From: Ruminococcus turbiniformis
GTDB taxonomy: Bacteria > Bacillota > Clostridia > Lachnospirales > Lachnospiraceae
Direction: 5' to 3'
NCBI RefSeq assembly: GCF_020687545.1
Contig: NZ_JAJEQX010000010.1
Coordinates: forward strand, 1 to 64,000
Length of the DNA: 64,000 nt
The translations under genes and the position numbers were made by a program. Under the pieces are notes generated by a model, which did no database searches, had not been told where the DNA came from, and saw only the letters and a list, made by a program, of their open reading frames with translations. This document shows positions 52,742-62,235 of the stretch, in pieces (position 1 is the first letter of the stretch; each line of letters opens with the position of its first letter).

Positions 52742-53364
52742 CGGAAAACGAACTCGATCTTATCAACCGCAGAAATATTGACTGTTTCAACGCACTTAAC
52801 AGCGAAAACCGCAGCTTTATCCTGCATATTATGAACACATTAAGCCGGAGCAGCTTAAAAGACTCTGATCTGCGCTCTCTGCAGAACGATCTTGTGAGCA
52901 TGGCAGCCGAAGCGGAAGCTTCCGGCACCTCGCTCCAGTCCATGCTCGGCATGACAGCCGAAGCCTTCTGCGAGAACATGCTCGATACGTTTGAGGCAAA
53001 ACGCAGCGGAAAGGCACTTGTCTTCCTTCAGTCGCTCTGCGCGATGTATTTCATCGGATTTATATTCCTGATCTTTTTCTCCGACAGAAATATCGCGCTT
53101 ATTGTCTACTACGCAGTCCTCTTTCTCGGATTGTCCTATCTGAACACCTATATGAGGACAAAACTGACGCTTCGCAAAAAAGATCCGCAGGTCTGGCATT
53201 TCTTCCTCTGGTTTCTTGCATTTCTCATTCCCGGGCTTGCGCTGTCTCTCTTCAACGGATTCGGAGGCCACGCGCCGGCGGTTCCCCTCGGCGCCGCTGT
53301 CTGCGGACTGGCAATTACCGGGGTTGGCGCGGCAGCTGCGACGATACTGCTTAAGAAGAAGTAA
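52738..53364 (+). CDS. PadR-coupled membrane protein, HAAS/DUF1700-like N-terminus
   Basis: This 208-aa protein has a helical N-terminal domain (about 1-85; LRSLQNDLVSMAAEAEASGTSLQSMLGMTAEAFCENML) like the HAAS/DUF1700-type signalling domains that accompany PadR. Four membrane helices follow (about 98-113, 117-132, 154-172, 180-202). Family assignment is by resemblance. The pair is probably an autoregulated membrane-response module of unknown trigger. Confidence 0.7.
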   Translation: MTENELDLINRRNIDCFNALNSENRSFILHIMNTLSRSSLKDSDLRSLQNDLVSMAAEAEASGTSLQSMLGMTAEAFCENMLDTFEAKRSGKALVFLQSLCAMYFIGFIFLIFFSDRNIALIVYYAVLFLGLSYLNTYMRTKLTLRKKDPQVWHFFLWFLAFLIPGLALSLFNGFGGHAPAVPLGAAVCGLAITGVGAAAATILLKKK

Positions 53365-53397
53365 TTTGTAATTTACCGGAGCACCCCAAAAACATAC

Positions 53398-53527
53398 GTA
53401 CAGGAGAGGGGAATCCCTCGGGGACACGCTTTCGCTCGGGACGAACGCAACGGTACTAGGCGCGTCAAATACACGCGCAAGTACCGGCGTTCTTTACGGC
53501 CCCCTGCGGGATTCCCCTCTCCCGTAC
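53398..53527. repeat. 130-bp nested palindromic element
   Basis: The outer arms (53398-53417 and 53508-53527) match as inverted repeats at 19 of 20 positions. Inside are GAACGC/GCGTTC, CGGTACT/AGTACCG and GCGCGT/ACGCGC pairs, so the whole element can fold into one long hairpin. It contains the 19-base sequence also found after thiC. It does not code. It may be a MITE-like or REP-like repeat, or a folded RNA. Confidence 0.75.
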
Positions 53528-53603
53528 TTGTCTCCTTCCAATCAGATATTCTCCCGGAAAATCAGCGGACATTTTGTCAAGAAAACTTCCCGCAACAGGC
53601 CGT

Positions 53604-53664
53604 GAAACAACGCTGGTGCTTAGAGCGTGTCCTTTACGCTCTTATGCATCCACTGCGTTGTTTC
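53604..53664. repeat. 61-bp palindromic element
   Basis: GAAACAACGC and GCGTTGTTTC are perfect outer arms, with TTAGAGCGT/ACGCTCTTA inside. It lies 77 bases from the larger palindrome, in the same gene-free stretch (53365-53853), which otherwise shows no gene. Confidence 0.7.
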
Positions 53665-53853
53665 CCGAGCGAGAGCGATGCCTGCGAGGGATAGCGAGGC
53701 CGCCGTGCGCGGACATATATCCAGGATAACGGGTGTCCTGCAAATCCGCATTTTTCTTAAGAAACTCTTCAGAATTTCTTTCCTCATTTATGATGCATTA
53801 TCCCCCAATATAAAGTAGAATAGGAATCAGAACTACTTTAGGAGGAGGGGGCC

Positions 53854-54573
53854 GTGAAAAAAGTAATCTGTGTAAAAGATCTGTACAAACTGTACCGGGT
53901 CGGCGACTCGGCGGTCCGCGCGCTGGACGGCGTGAGCTTCGACATATACGAAGGCGAGTTCTGCGCAATCGTCGGAACGTCCGGCTCCGGGAAATCCACT
54001 CTGCTTAATATGCTGGCAGGCCTGGAGAAACCGACAAAAGGACAGATCGTTATCAGCGGAAAGCACATCGAGAACATGAACGAAGACGAACTGGTACGGT
54101 TCCGGAGGGAGAACGTAGGATTCATCTTTCAGTCGTTCCACCTGATCGGTACGATGAATGCGCTGGAAAATGTCGCCCTGCCGCTCACGTTCCGCGGAGT
54201 GGACCGTAAGACCCGTCTTGCAAAGGCAGACAGGATGCTGAATCTGGTGAAGCTTTCCAAACACAAAAAACATATGCCGAATCAGATGTCCGGAGGCCAG
54301 CAGCAGAGAGTCGGCGTAGCACGCGCACTCGTCTCAGATCCCGCGATCATATTTGCAGACGAGCCGACCGGAAATCTCGATTCCCACACGTCAGAGGACG
54401 TGATGAAGCTTATGCAGGAAGTCGTCCGCCGCCAGAAACGAACGCTCGTGATGGTCACTCATGACAATCATCTTGCGGAGTATGCGGACCGGATTTTCCA
54501 CATAATGGACGGAAAAATCATTAAAATCGAAGAAAAAACACAAAAAGAATATGAGGGAGGAAAAACTTTATGA
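53854..54573 (+). CDS. ABC transporter ATPase (MacB/LolD-type)
   Basis: This 239-aa ATPase has Walker A GTSGSGKST, Q-loop FIFQSFHLIGTMNALENV, signature [14 protein letters not shown], Walker [13 protein letters not shown] and H-loop VTHDNHLA. The start is GTG at 53854 behind AGGAGGAGGGGG; no ATG fits better. Its stop overlaps the next start (ATGA). It drives the trio with the anchored extracellular protein and the permease. Confidence 0.94.
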   Translation: MKKVICVKDLYKLYRVGDSAVRALDGVSFDIYEGEFCAIVGTSGSGKSTLLNMLAGLEKPTKGQIVISGKHIENMNEDELVRFRRENVGFIFQSFHLIGTMNALENVALPLTFRGVDRKTRLAKADRMLNLVKLSKHKKHMPNQMSGGQQQRVGVARALVSDPAIIFADEPTGNLDSHTSEDVMKLMQEVVRRQKRTLVMVTHDNHLAEYADRIFHIMDGKIIKIEEKTQKEYEGGKTL

Positions 54574-56222
54574 AACGGATTCAAAGAACAGGCGCGGCAG
54601 TTCTCTGCGCACTTCTCGCACTTTTCATGATTCTGCCGATGAACGTAAGCGCCGCGGGAAATTCAGCCGGGAGCGGGCAGACGCCCGCGGTTCTGTCAGA
54701 GACTGACCATGCAAAAGACAGCCAGACAAAAAGCGGACAGGCAGAAGGCGGGCAAAACGAAGAGGATTCCCTTGCCCGGATCGTGTTAAGCGTGGGCGAC
54801 GGACAGGAGACGCCCCTCTTCAAGGCTGAAGAAAAGACGAAGCTTCAGATCAACATTACCAACAAGGGAAATGTGGACGCACAGAATGTAACGATCTCTC
54901 CAATCATCAAAAACGTAGATGAATGGCCTTTTGATATCTCCAGACTGAACAACGACTTAAGTCTCGGAACAATCAAGGCGGGAGAGCAGGCGGCAGCCGT
55001 GTGGGGAAGTGATAAGGACCCGCTCACCGTGCGCAGCGATGTGTCCGGAAAATCCTACCAGCTCACCTTTGCCATTACATATGACGACGGGACGCAGGCT
55101 TATCAGACCGAGAAGTATGTCTTTGTGAAAACAGAGGCTAAGCCTGCGGAAGACAACGGCGGAACCACAACGCCTCCGGCTGACAATTCCGGAAGTGGTT
55201 CCGGCACTGGCACAGACGCCGGTTCCTCTGATCTGAGCGCCGGCGGAATCTACAACAGCGATCCCATCTCCACCGGCGGATCTGCGACAGACGGCAGTGT
55301 CCCCCGCGTCATTGTCACCGGATTTGATACGAACCCAACCGAAGTCCGCGCGGGAAGCAACTTTAAACTGATCATCCACCTGAAAAATACATCCGCAAAG
55401 ACAGCTGTATCCAACATGCTTTTCGATCTGCAGGCGCCTTCTTCAGGCACCGGGGAAGCTGCGGAAGCTCCCGCATTTCTCCCCACTTCAGGATCGAGCA
55501 CGATCTACCTTGACGGGATTGCCGCAGGCGGAACGCAGGATATCTCCATCGACTTAAACGCACGGGCGGATCTGATTCAGAAACCGTACAGCATCACAAT
55601 GACCATGCAGTACGAGGACAGCAGCGCCTCCCAGTTCGAGGCTCAGTCCTCTCTGGCCATCCCGGTGACACAGGAAGCACGCTTTGAGTTCAGCGAACTT
55701 CAGATCTCCCCGGACACCGTATCTGTCGGTGAGGAGGCCAACATCACATGCAACCTGTACAACCTCGGACGGGTAAAGATGTACAACGTAAAGGCCAGAT
55801 TCGAGGGCGATGCAATCGAGAGCCAGGAGCAGTTTATCGGCAACCTGGATTCCGGCGCGACCGGTGTGATCGACGGCATTGTAACCGCCATCGCGGAATC
55901 CTACGATGAATCAAACTGCAAGCTTGTGCTCACCTACGAAGATGACGCAGGCAACCTGTCAACTGTGGAACAGGAATTTACCATGACAGTCACGGCGATG
56001 GAAGAGCCGATGGACATGGAAATGATGATGGAGATGCCTGAAGAGACAACTGGTCCTTCCATTCCCATGATTCTCGGCATTATAGCTGTTGTCATTGTGC
56101 TCGTGGCGGTTATTGTCACAGTGGTCCTCAAAAAGAGAAAGAAGAAGATTCAGGAAGAGGAAGAGGAGGAATTGATGGATGAGGTGGAGCGATTTACTGA
56201 GGATGAGCGCGAGCAGCCTTAA
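54570..56222 (+). CDS. COG1361-type extracellular protein, membrane anchored
   Basis: This 550-aa protein has a signal peptide (about 1-28) and a Gly/Gln/Ser-rich stretch to about 70. Two or three CARDB/NEW3-like beta-sandwich domains follow (for example LQINITNKGNVDAQNVTISP; FKLIIHLKNTSAKTAVSNMLFD; NITCNLYNLGRVKMYNVKARF). Near 478-492 is a Met/Glu-rich run (MDMEMMMEMPEE), then a C-terminal membrane helix and a basic/acidic tail. It sits between ATPase and permease genes where MacA would be in Gram-negative bacteria, so it may present substrate to the permease (inference). Confidence 0.8.
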   Translation: MKRIQRTGAAVLCALLALFMILPMNVSAAGNSAGSGQTPAVLSETDHAKDSQTKSGQAEGGQNEEDSLARIVLSVGDGQETPLFKAEEKTKLQINITNKGNVDAQNVTISPIIKNVDEWPFDISRLNNDLSLGTIKAGEQAAAVWGSDKDPLTVRSDVSGKSYQLTFAITYDDGTQAYQTEKYVFVKTEAKPAEDNGGTTTPPADNSGSGSGTGTDAGSSDLSAGGIYNSDPISTGGSATDGSVPRVIVTGFDTNPTEVRAGSNFKLIIHLKNTSAKTAVSNMLFDLQAPSSGTGEAAEAPAFLPTSGSSTIYLDGIAAGGTQDISIDLNARADLIQKPYSITMTMQYEDSSASQFEAQSSLAIPVTQEARFEFSELQISPDTVSVGEEANITCNLYNLGRVKMYNVKARFEGDAIESQEQFIGNLDSGATGVIDGIVTAIAESYDESNCKLVLTYEDDAGNLSTVEQEFTMTVTAMEEPMDMEMMMEMPEETTGPSIPMILGIIAVVIVLVAVIVTVVLKKRKKKIQEEEEEELMDEVERFTEDEREQP

Positions 56223-57600
56223 ACGGCGCAAACTCCGCACATTTCTCACCGTACTCGGCGTCGTGATCGGAACCGCTTCCATTGTAGTCATGATCTCCCT
56301 CGGACTTGGTCTGCAGCAGGCCATGTACGAACAGGTAGAACAGAGCGGCGGCACCCGCAGCATCACTGTCACGGGAAAGCAGTCCGGCGGCATGGTCTAC
56401 TACAGCTACGGCATGTCGGGTATGGAAACCGAAGAATCTGACAAATATATAACTGACGAAGCCATCGAGGAGCTCCGCGCGCTGGAACACGTCGAGAGTG
56501 CGGAGCCTGTGCTCAATGTTCAGGGGCTTGCCCTGAAAGGAAACTATGAAGGATATCTGGATATCTACGGAATGACCCCGCAGGGGCTTGCGAACCTCAA
56601 TCTGGAGCTGGAGCCCGGCGGGACGCTCCCGGATCCCGAAAGCCCGGAACTGCAGCTTGTTTTCGGAAACATGGTAATTGAAAATTTTTACGAAAAGGGT
56701 ACCGGACGCGGTTACTGGGAAACCGGAGAATATCCGGACATTGATTTAAAGAACGACTCGATTTTCCTGATCCTTGACCAGGACAGCTATTACGCATCGC
56801 AGAACACGGCGTCAATGGGTGTCTCCGACATCTCCGGTGAGGGTGGAGACAGCTCGGCCGACACTCCGAAAACTGCCAAAAAGTATGTCGTAAATGCGTG
56901 CGGTATTGTTGCCGGAGGGACGGAAGAATATAATTCCAGTTCTTACAGCGTATACTGTGATATAGATAGACTTAAGGAAAGCCTTCAGAAAGAATTCCGC
57001 GGACGGGCGATCCCGGGGCAGCCGACCACTCAGAGCGGGAAGCCGTACAGCAAGTTCGTCTACAGCTCCGCCACTGTTCTGGCAGATGATATGAACAATG
57101 TGGAAGAACTCTCACAGACGATCCGCAGCCTGGGCTTTGACGCTTACTCCAACATCGAGTACATCGACAGCATGAGATCCCAGTTTGCCATGGTTCAGGC
57201 TGTGCTCGGGGGAATCGGCGCTGTGTCGCTTCTCGTTGCCGCCATCGGCATCGCCAATACAATGATGATGTCCATCTATGAACGGACAAAAGAGATCGGC
57301 GTCATGAAGGTAATCGGATGCGGACTTGGAAATATCCGGCAGATGTTCCTTCTCGAAGCAGCGTTTATCGGGTTTATCGGAGGCGTTGTCGGAAATCTCC
57401 TAAGCCTGATTCTGTCCGCGGTGATCAATACGCTTGTATCCGGCGAGAATATGGGCTTTTCCGGCAATATCTCATACATACCCGTATGGCTTGTCCTTGC
57501 ATCGCTCGGCTTTGCCGTGCTGGTCGGGATGGCGGCCGGCTATTTCCCGGCGCTTCGCGCCATGAGGCTGAGTCCTCTTGCGGCCATTCGGAATGAATAA
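56179..57600 (+). CDS. MacB-like ABC transporter permease
   Basis: This 473-aa permease has one N-terminal helix (about 20-45: TFLTVLGVVIGTASIVVMISLGLG), a large extracellular MacB-type domain (about 50-340) and three C-terminal FtsX helices (about 345-370, 395-420, 435-460). The start overlaps the previous gene by 44 bases in another frame, with GAGGAGGAATTG upstream. With 53854 and 54570 it completes a tripartite transporter without a periplasmic adaptor. Confidence 0.9.
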   Translation: MRWSDLLRMSASSLKRRKLRTFLTVLGVVIGTASIVVMISLGLGLQQAMYEQVEQSGGTRSITVTGKQSGGMVYYSYGMSGMETEESDKYITDEAIEELRALEHVESAEPVLNVQGLALKGNYEGYLDIYGMTPQGLANLNLELEPGGTLPDPESPELQLVFGNMVIENFYEKGTGRGYWETGEYPDIDLKNDSIFLILDQDSYYASQNTASMGVSDISGEGGDSSADTPKTAKKYVVNACGIVAGGTEEYNSSSYSVYCDIDRLKESLQKEFRGRAIPGQPTTQSGKPYSKFVYSSATVLADDMNNVEELSQTIRSLGFDAYSNIEYIDSMRSQFAMVQAVLGGIGAVSLLVAAIGIANTMMMSIYERTKEIGVMKVIGCGLGNIRQMFLLEAAFIGFIGGVVGNLLSLILSAVINTLVSGENMGFSGNISYIPVWLVLASLGFAVLVGMAAGYFPALRAMRLSPLAAIRNE

Positions 57601-57622
57601 GCATCCCCGGAGGTTTGCGCTC

Positions 57623-58951
57623 ATGCAAAATGATTATCTGGTACAGAAGAAACCTTTCAATGCACTTTTTATTTTTTCTCTCCCCATGATTATCGGAAAT
57701 CTGTTTCAGCAGACCTATACAATGGCAGATTCCGCCATCGTGGGAAGATATGTGGGAGAACAGGCGCTCGCTGCGGTGGGCGCCTCCTATTCTCTTACAA
57801 ACATTTTTATCTGCATCGCATTCGGCGGAGGGGTGGGCGCTTCCGTTGTCGTGAGCCGGTATTTCGGCGCAAAGGAACTGAACAGGATGAAGCTCGCCGT
57901 CCTTACTTCGTTTGTGACCTTTCTCGTTATAAGCTTTGCCCTGGGCGGAACCGGCCTTCTCTTAAGCCGGCACATTATGATCCTTTTGAACACGCCTGCG
58001 GACGTGCTGGACATGGCAGTGGAATATCTGAATATCTACTTTCTCGGACTGCCGTTCCTCTTCATGTACAACATCCTCTCTTCCATGTTCAACGCCCTCG
58101 GGAAATCCAGGATTCCCCTGTATTTCCTGATTTTTTCCTCCCTTTTCAACATCTGGCTCGACATTGTGCTGATCACGCGGTTTCACATGGGAGTGGCGGG
58201 CGCCGCATGGGCCACGCTGATCGCGCAGGGAATCTCTGCCGTTCTGTCATTCCTCGTGTTCATGATCCTTCTTAAGAAGCTGAACTGCGGGCACACGAAG
58301 CCATTTGACCGGGAGGAGCTCTCAGAGATGACACGGATCGCTCTTCCGTCGATTCTCCAGCAGTCCACCGTATCCATCGGCATGATGCTTGTCCAGTCTG
58401 TTGTAAACGGATTCGGCTCCCAGGCTCTGGCCGGTTTCTCTGCGGGAATGCGGGTGGAATCCATGTGCATCGTCCCCATGCAGGCGCTCGGAAACGCTGT
58501 CTCCTCCTTCACCGCCCAGAATATCGGCGCACAGAAAAAGGAACGTGTTCCGTCCGGATACCGTTCCTCTGTACGTCTGGTGATTCTGTATGCTGTAATT
58601 ATCTGCGTGATCCTGGAGCTCTTCCACGAGCCGGTTATCCAGTTCTTCCTCGGGGAGGACGGCACCGCAAAAGCGCTTCAGACCGGAAGCGACTACCTTG
58701 TTTTCATGGGCTGGTTCTTCTGTCTGATCGGCTTTAAGATGACCGTGGACGGCGTTCTGCGCGGCGCGGGCGATATGAAGATGTTCACCATCGCCAATCT
58801 GGTCAATCTGTCGATCCGTGTAGTGCTCTCCATGACGCTGGCGCCTGTTGCCGGCATCGGAATGGTCTGGTATTCCGTCCCCATCGGCTGGTTCGCCAAC
58901 TGGGCGATCTCCTACCGGCAGTACCGGACAGGAAAATGGCGGACGCTGTAA
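57623..58951 (+). CDS. MATE family efflux protein
   Basis: This 442-aa protein has twelve membrane helices and MATE-type repeats: FSLPMIIGNLFQQTYTMADSAIVGRYVG at the start and LPSILQQSTVSIGMMLVQSVVNGFGSQALAG in the second half. MATE proteins export drugs or metabolites with Na+ or H+. The ATG at 57623 follows CGGAGG, 22 bases after the permease stop, so it may be part of the ABC operon. The substrate is unknown. Confidence 0.93.
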   Translation: MQNDYLVQKKPFNALFIFSLPMIIGNLFQQTYTMADSAIVGRYVGEQALAAVGASYSLTNIFICIAFGGGVGASVVVSRYFGAKELNRMKLAVLTSFVTFLVISFALGGTGLLLSRHIMILLNTPADVLDMAVEYLNIYFLGLPFLFMYNILSSMFNALGKSRIPLYFLIFSSLFNIWLDIVLITRFHMGVAGAAWATLIAQGISAVLSFLVFMILLKKLNCGHTKPFDREELSEMTRIALPSILQQSTVSIGMMLVQSVVNGFGSQALAGFSAGMRVESMCIVPMQALGNAVSSFTAQNIGAQKKERVPSGYRSSVRLVILYAVIICVILELFHEPVIQFFLGEDGTAKALQTGSDYLVFMGWFFCLIGFKMTVDGVLRGAGDMKMFTIANLVNLSIRVVLSMTLAPVAGIGMVWYSVPIGWFANWAISYRQYRTGKWRTL

Positions 58952-59017
58952 AATGCGCCCGCCGCTTTTTGTACAGGCGGAGAGCCAAATCCCGGCTCTG
59001 CCGCTGATTTATCCATT

Positions 59018-60607
59018 CTATCCGGTTATTTCGGTAATCACACCGTCGTCGCTGATCTGTGCGTTCGGCGACAGGCTCTCGAGGAAATCATACATCTCCC
59101 TCTGCTCTGCCGCGTCACTTATGTACTGTGTGGTCAGTCCGGTCTGAAGACACGGTGTAAAGGACATCTCCGAGAGCCCCTCCGGGGTGATCTCAAGGTT
59201 GAGAAGCCCTGTATATTTCGTCTCGTCGTTAAACCAGAAATCTCCCATGCTGTAGATCACCGGTTTCCCGTCCATATACTCCATCCCCTGAAGCACATGC
59301 GGATGTCCGCCGACTACGATATCCGCTCCCGCATCGAGGAACTCCTTCCCCTGCGCAGTCTGATAATCCGCGTACTGGTTCGTATCCTCGGGGCCCCAGT
59401 GTATGTACGCGATCAGGTAATCGCACTCTTTCGCCGCATCCGCAATCACCTGGTCATAGAGCGTCGTGTCATAAGCCTCCAGGATTCCCGCCGAGTCCTC
59501 TCCTGCTGCCGGGGTGTACAGTGTAAGCTCCGCGTTGCTCGCGGCGACAAACCCGATCTTCATCCCGTTTACGATAAAATACGCCGGGCGCTCCGCCTCC
59601 GCCAGATTACGGCCTCCGCCCACATACGGGATGCCGGCCTCGTCCAGATAATCCATCGTATCCAGCATCGCCTCTTCGCCGTAATCATAGATATGGTTAT
59701 TCGCCAGGGAGACGAGATCTGTCCCCATCTCTGTGAGAAGAGCCATTCGCTCCGGCTGCGCGCGGAACGTGTAAAGCTTGCCTGCAAGAGCCTCGCCCCG
59801 CTCACTGACCGTGTATTCGTGGTTCAGGTAGAAGATATCCGCTCCGTTTGTAATATCCAGAATTTCCGGGGAGATGCACTGTGAAAGCTCTCCTGTTTCA
59901 TCGTACTTGTCCAGCACAAAGCCGTCCTCCTCCAGGCAGAGATCTCCGGCGATACTGACTGTGGCTGTTTCAGATTCTGCTTCTGCACTCTTTATGTAAA
60001 TGCCGTGTTCTGCTGCTGTGCCGGCGTCGTCCAGCCATCCCCGGTATCCGTCCTGCAGAACATGCATCGTCGCTCCCAGCGCATCATACGCTTCTGCATC
60101 CGTGATCTTTCCGTCGGAGGCCGCATCTGACAGGCTTCCGCTTACTGCATCGGGATACTTCTCTGTCACCCACTGCGCAAATTCCTCCGCGCCGCTGTTC
60201 TGTCCGCTTTCCGCTCCCCGGCCCGCTGAGTCTGTATCCATAGCGGCTGCTTCCACTGCCTCGCCGTCCGAGCTGCCGTCACCTGCTGCTTCGCCTGTAC
60301 TGCTGCTGTCTGCCGCTTCATCTGCACCGCTGCTGTCTGCCGCTTCGCCTGTACTTGCGCCGTCAGCTGCGGTCTGCGCTGTGAACTCTTCATATCCGGC
60401 GGCAAGCGCGGCCTGCACTGTCTCTGTCTGCTGCTCAAGCTCCTTCCTGTCCTGATGTCCGTTCCACGCCCTCACGATAACCACGATAACGACGATCAGG
60501 ATGAGAACAGCCGCTGTCCCGAGCATCATAAGCTGTCTGCGCACCTGCCGCTGCCTCCTGCGCCGCATTTCCTCTTTTCTTTGCTGGCGTCTCTTTTGTT
60601 CCTCCAT
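59018..60607 (-). CDS. CapA-family (poly-gamma-glutamate type) metallophosphatase-like protein, membrane anchored
   Basis: This 529-aa protein starts with a very basic cytoplasmic tail, then one membrane helix (about 25-46). A low-complexity Ala/Ser/Asp/Gly stretch (about 75-135, repeating EAADSSG-type units) leads to the CapA/PgsA domain: TVSIAGDLCLEE, DIFYLNHEYTVSERG, LVSLANNHIYDYGEEAML, YIHWGPEDTNQYAD, DIVVGGHPHVLQGMEY. The metal-binding Asp, Asn and His residues are present. The ATG at 60605-60607 follows GAGGAGGG. It acts outside the cell; no capB/capC genes are nearby, so polyglutamate synthesis is not supported. Confidence 0.87.
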   Translation of the reverse strand: MEEQKRRQQRKEEMRRRRQRQVRRQLMMLGTAAVLILIVVIVVIVRAWNGHQDRKELEQQTETVQAALAAGYEEFTAQTAADGASTGEAADSSGADEAADSSSTGEAAGDGSSDGEAVEAAAMDTDSAGRGAESGQNSGAEEFAQWVTEKYPDAVSGSLSDAASDGKITDAEAYDALGATMHVLQDGYRGWLDDAGTAAEHGIYIKSAEAESETATVSIAGDLCLEEDGFVLDKYDETGELSQCISPEILDITNGADIFYLNHEYTVSERGEALAGKLYTFRAQPERMALLTEMGTDLVSLANNHIYDYGEEAMLDTMDYLDEAGIPYVGGGRNLAEAERPAYFIVNGMKIGFVAASNAELTLYTPAAGEDSAGILEAYDTTLYDQVIADAAKECDYLIAYIHWGPEDTNQYADYQTAQGKEFLDAGADIVVGGHPHVLQGMEYMDGKPVIYSMGDFWFNDETKYTGLLNLEITPEGLSEMSFTPCLQTGLTTQYISDAAEQREMYDFLESLSPNAQISDDGVITEITG

Positions 60608-60639
60608 ATGTACCCTCCTCATACACAGGTTGTTTGCGA

Positions 60640-60675
60640 AAAGGGCAGAACCGTTCCCGCGGTTCTGCCCGAATT
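60640..60675 (-). terminator. Intrinsic terminator of murA
   Basis: GGGCAGAACCG (60643-60653) and CGGTTCTGCCC (60660-60670) form a perfect stem with a six-base loop, followed on the minus strand by TTTTCG. It separates murA from the capA-like gene. Confidence 0.88.
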
Positions 60676-60713
60676 TCCATCATATTTTTTATCTGTGCCG
60701 GATTGTGCCGGAT

Positions 60714-62006
60714 TTATCCGACTTTTAACCTGAACTTCTGGATTTCCTTCTCGCTTGATACCTTCTCGATCATGCCGCCCAGGCTTCTTAACTTCTCCTC
60801 AAAGCGCTCATATCCCCTCTGGATATAGACGATGTCATCCACGATTGTGATTCCGTCCGCCGCAAGTCCCGCAATACAGAGCGCCGCGCCGGCTCTCAAA
60901 TCCGGAGCACTCACTCTCGCCGCCGAGAATTTCTCAATTCCCTCGATCGTAGCGGAATTTCCTTCCACCTTTACCTGAGCACCCATGCGCGCCAGTTCGC
61001 CGAGATATTTGAAACGGTTTTCAAAAATACTCTCCGTGATCGTGCTCGTTCCCTCTGCCAGAGCGAGAACAACGCCGATCTGCGGCTGCATGTCTGTCGG
61101 ATAACCCGGATACGGCAGCGTCTTCACCTGCGTGCTTCTCAGACGTCCCTTTGCGACCACGCGCACCGCGTCATCAAACTCCTCCACTTCACATCCGATA
61201 TCAATCAGCTTGGATATTGTTGCGTCAAGATGTTTCGGGATCACGTTCATCACTGTCACGTCGCCCTTTGTCGCCGCAGCAGCAAACATAAACGTCCCCG
61301 CCTCGATCTGATCCGGAATAATCGAATACTCTGACTTGTGCAGTGAACGGACTCCTCTGATCTTGATCACATCCGTTCCCGCGCCTCTGATATTGGCGCC
61401 CATGCTGTTTAAGAAGTTGGCTACATCAACCACATGGGGCTCCTTCGCAACATTTTCCATAATCGTCAGACCGTCGGACATCGCCGCCGCCATCATCACG
61501 TTAATCGTGGCTCCTACAGTTACCACATCAAAATACAGATGGGTACCCTTTAAGTGCTCTGCTTCGGCCACAATCTTACCGTGCTCGATATCCACATCGG
61601 CACCGAGGGCACGGAATCCTTTCAGATGCTGGTCAATCGGCCTGCTGCCGATATTACATCCGCCCGGAAGCGCCACCTCCGCGCGTCTGTATTTTCCGAG
61701 AAGCGCCCCCAGAAGATAATAGGAAGCTCTTATTTTCTTAATATAATCATACTCAATGTTAAAATCACCGATCGTACTGCCGTTGATTTTCACTGTGTGT
61801 CTGTCTACCCGCTGCACCATTGCACCGATCCCGCTGATAGCCTCCAGCATCACATTGACATCGTTGACATCAGGCAGGTTCTCAATCAGGACGGTCTCAT
61901 CCGTCATAATCGCCGCTGCAAGGATCGCAAGAGCTGCATTTTTGGCGCCGCCAATCTCCACTTCTCCCACAAGCGGATTGCCGCCTTTAATAATATATTG
62001 CTCCAT
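60714..62006 (-). CDS. murA: UDP-N-acetylglucosamine 1-carboxyvinyltransferase
   Basis: This 430-aa enzyme takes the first committed step of peptidoglycan synthesis, adding PEP to UDP-GlcNAc. It shows IKGGNPLVGEVEIGGAKNAALAIL (with the conserved Lys), the catalytic Cys loop LPGGCNIGSRPIDQHLKGF (fosfomycin target) and PYPGYPTDMQPQ. The ATG at 62004-62006 follows GAGGTG; a longer frame to 62072 has no signal. It is a single-copy type from what is seen here. Confidence 0.95.
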   Translation of the reverse strand: MEQYIIKGGNPLVGEVEIGGAKNAALAILAAAIMTDETVLIENLPDVNDVNVMLEAISGIGAMVQRVDRHTVKINGSTIGDFNIEYDYIKKIRASYYLLGALLGKYRRAEVALPGGCNIGSRPIDQHLKGFRALGADVDIEHGKIVAEAEHLKGTHLYFDVVTVGATINVMMAAAMSDGLTIMENVAKEPHVVDVANFLNSMGANIRGAGTDVIKIRGVRSLHKSEYSIIPDQIEAGTFMFAAAATKGDVTVMNVIPKHLDATISKLIDIGCEVEEFDDAVRVVAKGRLRSTQVKTLPYPGYPTDMQPQIGVVLALAEGTSTITESIFENRFKYLGELARMGAQVKVEGNSATIEGIEKFSAARVSAPDLRAGAALCIAGLAADGITIVDDIVYIQRGYERFEEKLRSLGGMIEKVSSEKEIQKFRLKVG

Positions 62007-62235
62007 TTTGCACCTCGACTTGAATCTTATTATCTTATTTGTACGTCCCCTTGTAACATGCGGTACGGACATACTCTTCCCCTTCCGGCCGCATTCACAT
62101 AATTACTATACCATATATTCCGCTTATTTTAAATCGCTTTTTTCCATTCTGCCTGTCAAACGGTACTGGCCAATGAGTAATTTTAATTCGAATTTCAGCA
62201 TATTGTCAAGTTATTTCTGGCAATACGGCCGCTTT

